In this document: in pieces, positions 14,649 to 21,634 of the stretch
Layout of the letters: every line of letters starts with the position of its first letter
Numbering within the stretch: position 1 is the first letter of the stretch
DNA from: DATDMG01 sp036518955
Lineage (GTDB): Bacteria; Actinomycetota; Actinomycetes; Actinomycetales; Kineosporiaceae
Direction: 5' to 3'
NCBI GenBank assembly: GCA_036518955.1
Contig: DATDMG010000177.1
Location: 1-25,984, forward strand
Length of the DNA: 25,984 nucleotides
Notes under the pieces: generated by a model
Told to the model about the DNA's origin: nothing
Seen by the model: only the letters and a program-made list of their open reading frames with translations
The model's database searches: none
Program-made: the position numbers and the translations under genes

Positions 14649-14980
14649 TTACCGGCGGAGGCCTGGCGCTGGCGCGGTGCTGGCGGTGAGTGCAGACGGC
14701 TGAAACAGTCTGTATTTCGTGTCCTTGATTAGCGCGACACGCCGGGCATACCGGACATCACGCCACGATGTCACCGCCGACCACCACGCGGTTGCTCAAG
14801 CCATCAACGCCTGCGGCTCACTCCAGGAGACCTGCACCCGAGCGCAGGTCAGACATGGCCGTTTTCGGAATCGGTGGCGGGATTGCTTTCGCCGGTGCGG
14901 CCGGGAATCATGGCGGTCGTGGTCATAAATGGTGGACCACGGGGGATGGACCTACGCGCCGGATGGAGATCCAAAACGAC

Positions 14981-15068
14981 GAAGCCCGGGTCGGGGATCA
15001 TGCCCTGACCTGGGCCTTCCCGGTGGAGCGGGTGACGGGAATCGAACCCGCACTGTCAGCTTGGGAAG
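14981..15068 (-). repeat. Partial duplicate of the tRNA-Gly 3' half plus terminator (att-like site, left)
   Basis: 88 bases match 16085-16172 at 82 positions. The 45 bases 15024-15068 are identical to the 3' half of the tRNA-Gly gene, from the anticodon region to CCA. The six mismatches all fall in the flanking terminator hairpin (GCCCGGGTC with GACCTGGGC, 14984-15015). The match stops abruptly at the anticodon stem. Tyrosine-recombinase attachment sites often use this part of a tRNA gene, so this looks like one end of an integrated element. Confidence 0.75.
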
Positions 15069-15109
15069 ACCACAGAACTGGCCCGATAGGGGCCGTGACC
15101 TGCGGGTCC

Positions 15110-15173
15110 GGGTGCCCGTGAGGGGCCGCTGGGGACCGGTGTTGACCGCCCTCTATCGCACGCCGATCGCACG
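15110..15173 (+). repeat. 64-bp imperfect repeat, copy 2
   Basis: Direct repeat of 13942-14005 (52 of 64 positions by eye). It lies 41 bp inside the left att-like site and 104 bp upstream of the two-gene module, so it could hold that module's promoter. Confidence 0.6.
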
Positions 15174-15277
15174 CCGACTGCCCCAGCAGGGGCTGGTCGT
15201 CCGGCCCGACGGTGGCCCCGCAGGAGGGATGCCTCGCTGGAGCTGGCTGAACGATCTTCGCGAGGTAGGGTGCCATC

Positions 15278-15706
15278 GTGGTGGACCTACCCGAGCTGCG
15301 GGCGACTCTCCGCGAGGAGCCTGTCCTTGCGACGGCCACCGTCGTCGTGCGCGGCGGTCCCGACTCGATCGCCAAGCTCTCGGCACACGCCACCCGCACC
15401 GCCCGCGCCTACGCCCTGGACGGCGTCCCCGTGCTGGGTATCTCGGTCTTCGCCGCGCTGGATGACATCGGCATGGCCTCCCTGGACGGGATCCTGGGCG
15501 GCAAGCTATCGACCTATCGAGTCGTCCACCTGATCACCGCAGGCGACCTCCAGGAGGCCGGTTTCGCCCTCCTGCCCACCTTCGGGCGCCCGCACCTGAC
15601 GCTGCTCCTGAAGACCATCGATCAGGTCGAGCCGCTCCTGGACATGCTTGGCCCAGCGCGCCCGAACCCTCACTATGGTGAGATGACCGGCCGACGAAGG
15701 AGGTGA
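15278..15706 (+). CDS. Conserved-looking protein of unknown function, first gene of a two-gene islet module
   Basis: 142 aa, start GTG 15278 (a second GTG follows at once) with GAGGTAGG about eight bases upstream. No family is recognised. Visible features: a predicted alpha/beta fold with no signal peptide or membrane segment; a central block VPVLGISVFAALDD; a later block LLPTFGRPHLTLLL; a C-terminal GPARPNPHYGE and a basic tail. The VPxLGISVFAALD block also survives in the decayed copy near 12.67 kb, which argues it is a real, once-duplicated gene. The stop codon lies inside the Shine-Dalgarno sequence of the next gene, so the two are translationally coupled. In an islet beside a tRNA and near toxin fragments, a toxin-antitoxin or defence role is plausible but unproven. 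Confidence 0.72.
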   Translation: MVDLPELRATLREEPVLATATVVVRGGPDSIAKLSAHATRTARAYALDGVPVLGISVFAALDDIGMASLDGILGGKLSTYRVVHLITAGDLQEAGFALLPTFGRPHLTLLLKTIDQVEPLLDMLGPARPNPHYGEMTGRRRR

Positions 15707-15710
15707 GGTC

Positions 15711-15971
15711 GTGATCGCAGTGGACATCGTCGCCGACCTGAATACCGAGGACGAGACCGGATACGTCTGGACCTTCCTGGACGAAGCGCGCGACCCAGCT
15801 CTCATCGTTCCCGGCACCTTGGTCGTGGCCGGCGACGAGGACACCCCGGCCGTCGCCGTCGTGGTTGACCTCTTGCCTCACCCGAACGGCACCATCGTCC
15901 ACCTTGACGTGCTGCCCGGCGCCATCGACAACTACCTTGCCCTGGCTCGCCGAGTCACGGCTACGGCCTGA
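15711..15971 (+). CDS. Small acidic protein of unknown function, second gene of the islet module
   Basis: 86 aa from GTG 15711, preceded by a perfect AAGGAGGTGA (15697-15706), the strongest Shine-Dalgarno in the window, which includes the TGA of the upstream gene. The protein is acidic (DIVADLNTEDETGYVW, LDEARDP). It contains predicted beta-strands (LVVAGDEDTPAVAVVVDLL) and ends in a helix (NYLALARRVTATA). The partner upstream has a basic tail, so an acidic/basic binding pair is possible. No family is recognised. The strong ribosome binding site would give more of this protein than of its partner, as expected for an antitoxin, but that is inference. There are no genes between it and the tRNA. 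Confidence 0.72.
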   Translation: MIAVDIVADLNTEDETGYVWTFLDEARDPALIVPGTLVVAGDEDTPAVAVVVDLLPHPNGTIVHLDVLPGAIDNYLALARRVTATA

Positions 15972-16084
15972 CGGAGCGCAGAGGACCGCCGACACTCGCA
16001 CTCGTTCAGGTGGTCCTCGGGGAGCCGTCGAGGGGGCACGAGCCAGCCACAGGGCTGACGGTGCTGCGCAAATCCCAAAGTGGT

Positions 16085-16172
16085 GAGGCCCAGGTCGGGG
16101 ATCACGCCATAACCTGGGCCTTCTCGGTGGAGCGGGTGACGGGAATCGAACCCGCACTGTCAGCTTGGGAAG
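16085..16172 (-). repeat. tRNA-Gly 3' half plus terminator region (att-like site, right)
   Basis: The right-hand counterpart of 14981-15068; here the sequence continues into the complete tRNA gene. The distance between identical points of the two copies is 1,104 bp, which would be the size of the islet. Confidence 0.75.
16087..16120 (-). terminator. Terminator hairpin downstream of tRNA-Gly
   Basis: GGCCCAGGT (16087-16095) pairs with ACCTGGGCC (16112-16120), a perfect 9-bp stem with a 16-nt loop, 8 bp beyond the CCA end of the tRNA on the minus strand. Confidence 0.7.
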
Positions 16173-16201
16173 CTGATGTTCTGCCATTGAACTACACCCG
16201 C
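16128..16201 (-). tRNA. tRNA-Gly (anticodon CCC)
   Basis: The minus strand folds into a full cloverleaf of 74 nt including an encoded CCA. Acceptor GCGGGTG pairs with CACCCGC; the D stem is GTTC/GAAC; the anticodon stem TCAGC/GCTGA encloses loop TTCCCAA, giving anticodon CCC (reads GGG). The T arm contains TTCGATT with a GCGGG/CCCGT stem and the discriminator base is T. It is intact and should be functional. Its 3' half is duplicated at 15024-15068. Confidence 0.95.
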
Positions 16202-16342
16202 ACCCCGCAGCCGGAGCTACGGTGTGATGCCACCCTACCAAAGTCGGGCGCGCTCCTGATGCATGGACGACGGGACCGGGCATGTCACCCGCAGTAGCCC
16301 TGGCGGTACCCGATCAGGCTGGGGGTGAGGCCGGAAGACGGC

Positions 16343-16355
16343 TACTCTTTCGCGG
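16343..16355 (+). promoter_or_regulatory. -10 box for a leaderless dcd transcript
   Basis: TACTCT (16343-16348) fits TANNNT and ends 7 nt before GTG 16356. This places the transcription start at or next to the start codon, and no Shine-Dalgarno is present. This is the standard leaderless arrangement in actinobacteria. Confidence 0.6.
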
Positions 16356-16931
16356 GTGCTCCTCTCCGACCGCGACATCCGCGCCGAGCTGATGTCGGGC
16401 CGCGTGGTCCTGGAGCCGCTCGACCTGGACATGGTGCAGCCGTCGAGTGTCGACGTCCGGATCGACCGGTATTTCCGGTTGTTCGACAACCACAAGTACC
16501 CGGTGATCGACCCGGCCCAGGAGCAGCCCGAGCTCACGCGACTGGTGGAGGTGAAGCCGGATGACCCGTTCGTGCTCCACCCCGGCGAGTTCGTCCTCGC
16601 CAGCTCCTACGAGATGGTGACGCTCCCCGACGACATCGCGGCCCGGCTGGAGGGCAAGTCCAGCCTCGGACGACTCGGCCTGCTGACCCACTCCACCGCT
16701 GGGTTCATCGACCCTGGGTTCTCCGGTCATGTGACGCTCGAGCTCAGCAATGTGGCCACCCTGCCGCTCACTCTCTGGCCCGGCATGAAGATCGGGCAGC
16801 TCTGCTTCTTCCGGTTGTCCAGTCCGGCGGAGCATCCTTACGGCAGCGACCGCCACGGGTCGCGCTACCAGGGTCAACGCGGGCCGACCGCGAGCCGGTC
16901 CTACCGGTCGTTCCACCGCACCAGGGTCTGA
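16356..16931 (+). CDS. dcd: dCTP deaminase, probably bifunctional (dCTP to dUMP)
   Basis: 191 aa, the usual length. Deaminates dCTP to dUTP for thymidylate synthesis; the actinobacterial enzymes studied (M. tuberculosis) also hydrolyse the product to dUMP. Family landmarks are clear: MLLSDRDIRAEL at the start, QPSSVDVR, EGKSSLGRLGL (the Ser/Arg active-site loop), TAGFIDPGFSGHVTLELSN with catalytic Glu129, and a C-terminal QGQRGPTASR tail that closes over the substrate. The homotrimer is cytoplasmic. The start GTG 16356 matches the family N-terminus and an adjacent -10 box. A gene of unknown function follows 10 bp later. Confidence 0.97.
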   Translation: MLLSDRDIRAELMSGRVVLEPLDLDMVQPSSVDVRIDRYFRLFDNHKYPVIDPAQEQPELTRLVEVKPDDPFVLHPGEFVLASSYEMVTLPDDIAARLEGKSSLGRLGLLTHSTAGFIDPGFSGHVTLELSNVATLPLTLWPGMKIGQLCFFRLSSPAEHPYGSDRHGSRYQGQRGPTASRSYRSFHRTRV

Positions 16932-16941
16932 GGAGGATCAC

Positions 16942-18006
16942 GTGGTCCTGCGCGCACGACGTCAGGCTCGCTCCGTGGGCACGCCTCGCGGGGCGACGGC
17001 GCAGATCGCCGCGGCCGTCGAGTTGAGCGCGATGCACCTGCTCCTGGTGCCGAGCACGGTGCACCCGGACGACGTGAGTGATCTCGTCCGCGCCCGGGTC
17101 CCGGGCAGCGACCTGGGCCGGACCGGGGTCGCCACCCTCGGCCGTTACAGCCGCTTCTCCGGCCCCTACCAGCTCTCGATGGAGGAGGCGGTGGACGCCG
17201 CCGTCCCGATGCCGTGGACGGTGGCCTACGCGCTCAACGCCCCGTGCGAGCGCGAGGACCCGCCGTTGCCCGGGCTCGACGACCGTGACGGGTTGGCCCG
17301 CGCCTTTCCGCACGGCTTGCCGTGGCGGGAGGAGGGCCGGGCGCTGGCGCTCCTGGTGGCGCTGGCGCGCCGGGTGCACGGCGCCGTCCGGGTGTCCGGC
17401 GGTGGTGGGCTGATCCAGCCTGACCCTGACCGGGCCGTCGACATCATCGTCCACTCCCCGTACTGGCTCGACCCGGAGGTCCTGCTCGGCGTCGTCCAGC
17501 GGGCGCTGCCCACAGCCCGCCTCGAGATCGAGGGCGTGGACTGGAGCGGGCCCTCGGACGACGCCTACTCCGGGGCGCTGGTTGCCGGGTACCTGGCGCA
17601 GAACCCCCTCAGCAACCAGGCGCTCGCGGATCTTCATCACCTCGCCGACCGGGAGGACATGCGGGTGCTCGCCGGCGAGGACGTCATCGACGGCTTCGCG
17701 ATCGCCGGAGAGTTGGGGCCGTACGGCGGGGACGGCGCGGTGGAGGTGCTCGTCCATGTGGGACGGGAGCGCGAGCCGGCGGTGGCCGGTCATCCCTGGG
17801 CAGCCAGCCCCTTCGTCACCTACGAGGTCCGCTGGGCGTCCACGGATTGGGAGGAGCGGGAGCGCCGCCTCCCCTCGGCCGGGTACCTGGCCTCACGGGA
17901 ACGGGTCCAGCCGGTGGTCCGGGCGGTCGCCCGGCTGATCGTCGAGGCGACGGGTGGGGTCGTCACCGACGAGGACGGGTTCTGGGTCGACCGGTACCTC
18001 CTGTGA
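16942..18006 (+). CDS. Conserved-looking protein of unknown function downstream of dcd
   Basis: 354 aa, start GTG 16942 with GAGGAGGA about seven bases upstream. No domain is recognised. The protein has no signal peptide or transmembrane helix and is mixed alpha/beta. Visible stretches include MHLLLVPSTVHPDDVSDL near residue 31, VDIIVHSPYWLDPEVLLGVVQ near 170, and VTYEVRWASTDWEERERRLPSAGYL near 295, then a C-terminal VVTDEDGFWVDRYLL. It sits 10 bp after dcd on the same strand, so the two are probably co-transcribed, but this alone does not show a role in nucleotide metabolism. A weak hairpin (CGCGG/CCGCG, 18033-18046) follows the stop and separates it from the chemotaxis operon. Confidence 0.7.
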   Translation: MVLRARRQARSVGTPRGATAQIAAAVELSAMHLLLVPSTVHPDDVSDLVRARVPGSDLGRTGVATLGRYSRFSGPYQLSMEEAVDAAVPMPWTVAYALNAPCEREDPPLPGLDDRDGLARAFPHGLPWREEGRALALLVALARRVHGAVRVSGGGGLIQPDPDRAVDIIVHSPYWLDPEVLLGVVQRALPTARLEIEGVDWSGPSDDAYSGALVAGYLAQNPLSNQALADLHHLADREDMRVLAGEDVIDGFAIAGELGPYGGDGAVEVLVHVGREREPAVAGHPWAASPFVTYEVRWASTDWEERERRLPSAGYLASRERVQPVVRAVARLIVEATGGVVTDEDGFWVDRYLL

Positions 18007-18072
18007 CGACCGTCCCGCCGTGATGGCCTGTTCGCGGCTCGCCGCGGTTGCTCCGGGGCTCGGTGCTCAGCG

Positions 18073-18098
18073 CTCAAGTTGATCCGGCGCGCGCCGAT
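18073..18098 (+). promoter_or_regulatory. FliA (sigma-28)-type promoter of the chemotaxis operon
   Basis: CTCA (18073-18076), 16 bases, then GCCGAT (18093-18098). This matches the flagellar sigma-factor promoters of motile actinobacteria and the GCCGATAA -10 of sigma-28 in general. Transcription would start near 18105, giving a leader of about 28 nt to GTG 18133. The TTG 18079 and ATG 18097 that would lengthen CheA lie inside the promoter. Confidence 0.75.
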
Positions 18099-18132
18099 GA
18101 ACACCTCGTCCCTGTGCGGCGAGGAGGAGTCC

Positions 18133-20754
18133 GTGGAAGCGATCGACGAGATCGTCGCCGAATTCCTGGTCGAGAGTCACGAGAACCTCGACCAGCTGGA
18201 CCGGGACCTGCTGGCGCTGGAGCAGAACCCGGGTTCCCGGGAGCTGCTGGCGAGTGTCTTCCGGACGATCCACACGATCAAGGGCACCAGCGGCTTCCTG
18301 GCCTTCCACCAGCTCGAGAAGATCACTCACGTTGGCGAGAACCTGCTCTCGCGGCTGCGGGACGGGCGGATCGCGCTGACCGACGAGCGGGCCAACGCGC
18401 TGCTCAAGATGGTGGACGCCGTCCGCGGCCTGCTCTCGAACATCGAGGCCACCGGCGCAGAGGGTGACGCCGACCAGTCCCAGCTCATCCAGACCCTCTC
18501 CGCCCTGCTCGAGGACGGCGCGGCCGGGCACCGCCGGCCTGAGGCGCCCGCGTCGGTCGAGGGTTCGCAGGCCGATCACCACCCGGCGGCCGCCGCCGCC
18601 CCGCCCCGCGAGGCCACGAAGCCGACCGCCACGGCCGCCCCCGGCGCGCAGCACGCCGACCCGGACGCCGCCGACCCGGACACCGCCGACCCGGACGCCG
18701 CCGACCCGGACACCGCCGACCCGGACGCCGCCGACCCGGACACCGCCGACCCGGCATCCGGCGACGCGGAGGCTGCCGGGTCCCGGACCGATCCGGACTC
18801 GGCGGCCGGCGACCCGGCCGTCCCGCCGTCCGCGGCCGGCGCGCCGCCGCTCGGGACCGTCCTGGTCGAGGCCGGGGCGGCGACCCGGGACGCGGTGGAG
18901 ATCGCCCGGATGGAGCAGGACCTCGGTGACCAGCGACCCATCGGGACCATCCTGGTCGACCATGGGCAGACGACCCCGCAGGCCGTCGACAACGCGTTGG
19001 AGACCCAGAGCGCACACCGTTCGGTCGTCGACAGCTCGGTGCGCGTGGACGTCGAGTTGCTCGACTCCCTGATGCGTCTGGTGGGTGAGCTGGTGCTCGC
19101 CCGCAACCAGCTCGTCTCCCGGCTCGACGACACCGCCGACGCCACCAAGGACTCCTCGCTGGCACGGTCTGCGCAGCGGCTCAGTCTGGTGACCAGCGAG
19201 CTGCAGGAACAGGTCATGAAGACCCGGATGCAACCGGTGGACGCGGTCTGGAGCAAGATGCCGCGCGTCGTCCGGGACCTGGCCAAGACCTGTGGCCGAC
19301 TGGTCCGGCTGGAGATGGAGGGCCGGGAGACGGAGCTCGATCGGTCCGTGCTCGAGGCGATCAAGGACCCGTTGACGCACCTCGTCCGCAATGCCGTCGA
19401 TCACGGGATCGAGCCCCCGGAGGTACGGAAGGCGGCCGGCAAGCCGGCCGAAGGCGTCCTCCGGCTGCGGGCCTACCACGAGGCCGGCCAGGTGCACCTC
19501 GAGATCATCGACGACGGCGCCGGCATCGACACCACCAAGATCGCAGGGAAGGCCATCGAGCGCGGCTTGATCTCGCAGGCCCAACTCGCCGCGATGACCC
19601 CGCGCGAGATCATGCACCTGATCTTCCTGCCCGGGTTCTCGCTCGCCCCAAAGATCACCAACGTGTCCGGCCGTGGTGTCGGCATGGACGTCGTGAAGAC
19701 CCGGATCGAGGCGATCGGCGGCTCCGTCGACGTCAGCACCCGGCTCGGCCAGGGGTCGGCGTTCCGGCTCACCATCCCGCTGACGCTGGCTATCATCCCG
19801 GCCCTGACCATCGGTTGCGCCGAACGCCGGTACGCCGTCCCACAGGTCAGCGTGCTGGAACTGGTCCGGCTGTCCGGGGAGCACGCCCGCGGTGGCATCG
19901 AGCTGATCTCCGGCGCCCCGGTGTACCGGCTGCGGGACATGCTGCTCCCGCTGGTCCGCCTGGACGAGCAGCTCGGCCTGGTCCCGTTGGGACAGGCGGA
20001 CGAGGGCACCGACCGGGGCGGCGGGGGCGACGGCGACCGGGGCGGCTTCATCGTCGTCCTGCACGCCGAGCAGCAGCGCTTCGGCCTCGTCGTGGACGAC
20101 GTCCTGGACACCCAGGAGATCGTGGTCAAGCCGCTCGGCCGGCACCTCAAGGGCATCCCCGTCTACGCCGGCGCCACCATCCTCGGTGACGGTGCCGTCG
20201 TCCTGATCCTGGACGCCGCCACCCTCGCCCGGCGGTCCAACGTGCTGGCGAACGCGCAGGGGGTGGCGACCGTCGAGAACACCGGCGAGCAGGAGAGCGT
20301 CGATCCGGTCCTGGTGGTGGAGGTGGGCAGCGGGCGCCGCGCGGCGATCCCGCTGGAGATGGTCACCCGGCTGGAGGAGATCCCGGCGAGCTCGATCGAG
20401 CACGTCGGCGGCCGGGAGGTCGTCCAGTACCGCGGCCACATCATGCCGCTGATCCGGCTCTCCACCCTGCTCGGTGCCTACAGCGATTCCAGCGGGGAGA
20501 ACGAGGGCGTCCAGATGGTCGTCTACAGCCGCGGCGAGCGGTCGGTGGGATTCGTGGTGGAGCGGATCCTCGACATCGCCAGCGAGCGTGCCGGCACCCG
20601 CAGCGACATCGACGACCACGCCCTGGTGGGCTCGATCGTGGTCGGCGACAAGGTCGTCGAGCTGCTCGACATCCAGGCGGCCGTGCTGTCCGCCGACCCG
20701 CACTTCTACAGCTCCACCCAGGACACCCCCGACGCGATGGAGGCGTTCGCATGA
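18133..20754 (+). CDS. cheA: Chemotaxis histidine kinase CheA, with GspE_N/MshEN-like repeats and two CheW-like domains
   Basis: 873 aa. Start GTG 18133 has AGGAGG (18122-18127) five bases upstream and lies just downstream of the FliA-type promoter. Order of domains: P1/HPt (1-105) with phosphorylated His47 in HTIKGTSGF; an Ala/Pro/Asp linker with six copies of ADPDA/ADPDT (175-204); two repeats resembling GspE_N/MshEN modules (about 239-264 and 268-292, pattern LGTVLVEAG then a helix ending in Q), where many CheAs have P2; P3 dimerisation (about 301-365); P4 kinase with N box HLVRNAVDHGIE (416-427), G1 DDGAGID (460-466) and G2 GRGVG (513-517); CheW-like P5 (about 557-700); and a second CheW-like domain (about 724-860). 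It phosphorylates the CheY and CheB proteins encoded next. The stop overlaps the cheW start by 4 bp. Confidence 0.95.
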   Translation: MEAIDEIVAEFLVESHENLDQLDRDLLALEQNPGSRELLASVFRTIHTIKGTSGFLAFHQLEKITHVGENLLSRLRDGRIALTDERANALLKMVDAVRGLLSNIEATGAEGDADQSQLIQTLSALLEDGAAGHRRPEAPASVEGSQADHHPAAAAAPPREATKPTATAAPGAQHADPDAADPDTADPDAADPDTADPDAADPDTADPASGDAEAAGSRTDPDSAAGDPAVPPSAAGAPPLGTVLVEAGAATRDAVEIARMEQDLGDQRPIGTILVDHGQTTPQAVDNALETQSAHRSVVDSSVRVDVELLDSLMRLVGELVLARNQLVSRLDDTADATKDSSLARSAQRLSLVTSELQEQVMKTRMQPVDAVWSKMPRVVRDLAKTCGRLVRLEMEGRETELDRSVLEAIKDPLTHLVRNAVDHGIEPPEVRKAAGKPAEGVLRLRAYHEAGQVHLEIIDDGAGIDTTKIAGKAIERGLISQAQLAAMTPREIMHLIFLPGFSLAPKITNVSGRGVGMDVVKTRIEAIGGSVDVSTRLGQGSAFRLTIPLTLAIIPALTIGCAERRYAVPQVSVLELVRLSGEHARGGIELISGAPVYRLRDMLLPLVRLDEQLGLVPLGQADEGTDRGGGGDGDRGGFIVVLHAEQQRFGLVVDDVLDTQEIVVKPLGRHLKGIPVYAGATILGDGAVVLILDAATLARRSNVLANAQGVATVENTGEQESVDPVLVVEVGSGRRAAIPLEMVTRLEEIPASSIEHVGGREVVQYRGHIMPLIRLSTLLGAYSDSSGENEGVQMVVYSRGERSVGFVVERILDIASERAGTRSDIDDHALVGSIVVGDKVVELLDIQAAVLSADPHFYSSTQDTPDAMEAFA
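18655..18759 (+). repeat. 15-bp minisatellite inside cheA
   Basis: Six perfect-period copies of GCCGACCCGGACRCC (18655-18744), alternating G and A at the R position so that pairs form a 30-bp unit, plus a seventh degenerate copy. Each unit adds five residues, so copy-number change keeps the frame. Confidence 0.9.
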
Positions 20755-21188
20755 GCCAGCTGTCCACCTTCCACGTCGGCAAGTACCTGTTCGGTGTCGA
20801 TGTCTCCCTGGTCCAGGAGGTGGTCCGCCTGCAGCAGATCACCCCGGTGCCGCTGGCCGCGCCCGAGATCACGGGTCTGATCAACCTGCGCGGGGAGGTG
20901 CTCACCGCGATCGACCTGCGCACCCGGCTGGGTCTGCCGCCCGCCGACAGCACTCGTGAGCCGGTCAACGTCGTGGTCCGGGTGGACGACGAGCCGGTGA
21001 GTCTCCTGGTGGACGAGATCGGCGGCGTCCTGGAGGTGTCGCAGGTGCCCTTCGAGCAGACCCCCTCGACCGTTGACGAGCGGGTGCGCGATCTGCTCCT
21101 CGGCGCCTACACGCTCCCCGACCGGCTGCTGCTGGCGCTGAACGCCCGGCAGGTGCTGGACGTCGCCGTCGAGGGCCGTGCCGCCTGA
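20751..21188 (+). CDS. cheW: Chemotaxis coupling protein CheW
   Basis: 145 aa, a single CheW domain filling the whole chain. It links CheA to the chemoreceptors at the membrane. The family pattern is visible: FHVGKYLFGVDVSLVQEVV at the start, ITGLINLRGEVLTAIDLRTRLGL in the middle and VSLLVDEIGGVLEV later, with the conserved NLRG turn at residues 44-47. The ATG overlaps the cheA stop (ATGA), indicating translational coupling. CheA already carries two CheW-like domains, so this is a third copy of the fold in the operon. Confidence 0.96.
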   Translation: MSQLSTFHVGKYLFGVDVSLVQEVVRLQQITPVPLAAPEITGLINLRGEVLTAIDLRTRLGLPPADSTREPVNVVVRVDDEPVSLLVDEIGGVLEVSQVPFEQTPSTVDERVRDLLLGAYTLPDRLLLALNARQVLDVAVEGRAA

Positions 21189-21265
21189 GCCCGCAGCCCC
21201 CACGGTTCCCAGATCCTTTCCCCTGGACAGCGCTCCCGGCGCACCCTGACCACCAAGGAGTTCCG

Positions 21266-21634
21266 ATGCTGGCACTCGTCGTCGACGACTCGCGGGCCAT
21301 GCGGTCGATCCTCACCCGCCTGCTCAGCGGGCTCGGCTTCGACGTCGCCCAGGCCGGAGACGGCGCCGAGGCGCTGTCCGTGCTGGACGCCGGCACTCGC
21401 CCCGACGTCATCCTGGTGGACTGGAACATGCCCGTGATGGACGGTCTGACCTTCATCAAGAACGTCCGGGCGCGGAACGACCTGCGGGACATCTCGCTGA
21501 TGATGGTGACCACGGAGAGCGAGCAGGGTCAGATCGTCCGGGCGCTCGCCGCAGGCGCCCACGAGTACGTGATCAAGCCGTTCACGGACGAGGTCATCGC
21601 CGAGAAGCTCGCCCTGCTCGGACTCGTCGCATGA
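21266..21634 (+). CDS. Response regulator CheY, first copy
   Basis: 122 aa, a receiver domain only. Phosphoacceptor Asp52 is in VDWNMP, with acidic pair D7/D8, Thr82/Thr83 and Lys104 (IKPF) completing the site. It carries the signal from CheA to the flagellar motor or acts as a phosphate sink. ATG 21266 has AAGGAG seven bases upstream. It follows cheW after 77 bp with no sign of a new promoter and overlaps cheB by 4 bp (ATGA). A second CheY is encoded at 24067. Which one binds the motor cannot be told from sequence. Confidence 0.94.
   Translation: MLALVVDDSRAMRSILTRLLSGLGFDVAQAGDGAEALSVLDAGTRPDVILVDWNMPVMDGLTFIKNVRARNDLRDISLMMVTTESEQGQIVRALAAGAHEYVIKPFTDEVIAEKLALLGLVA

Noticed and set aside
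14768..15121. 117-codon plus-strand frame containing VTGIEPALSAWE
   Set aside because: This phrase is the antisense translation of the tRNA-Gly 3' half, a classic spurious ORF. The same happens at 16010-16297.
12000..16300. CRISPR array or phage structural genes in the accessory region
   Set aside because: No regularly spaced repeats and no phage or integrase coding sequence were seen; only short, isolated repeats are present.
18067..20703. 878-codon minus-strand open frame with many VGGVRVGG repeats
   Set aside because: Antisense of cheA. The repeats are the reverse reading of the 15-bp minisatellite.
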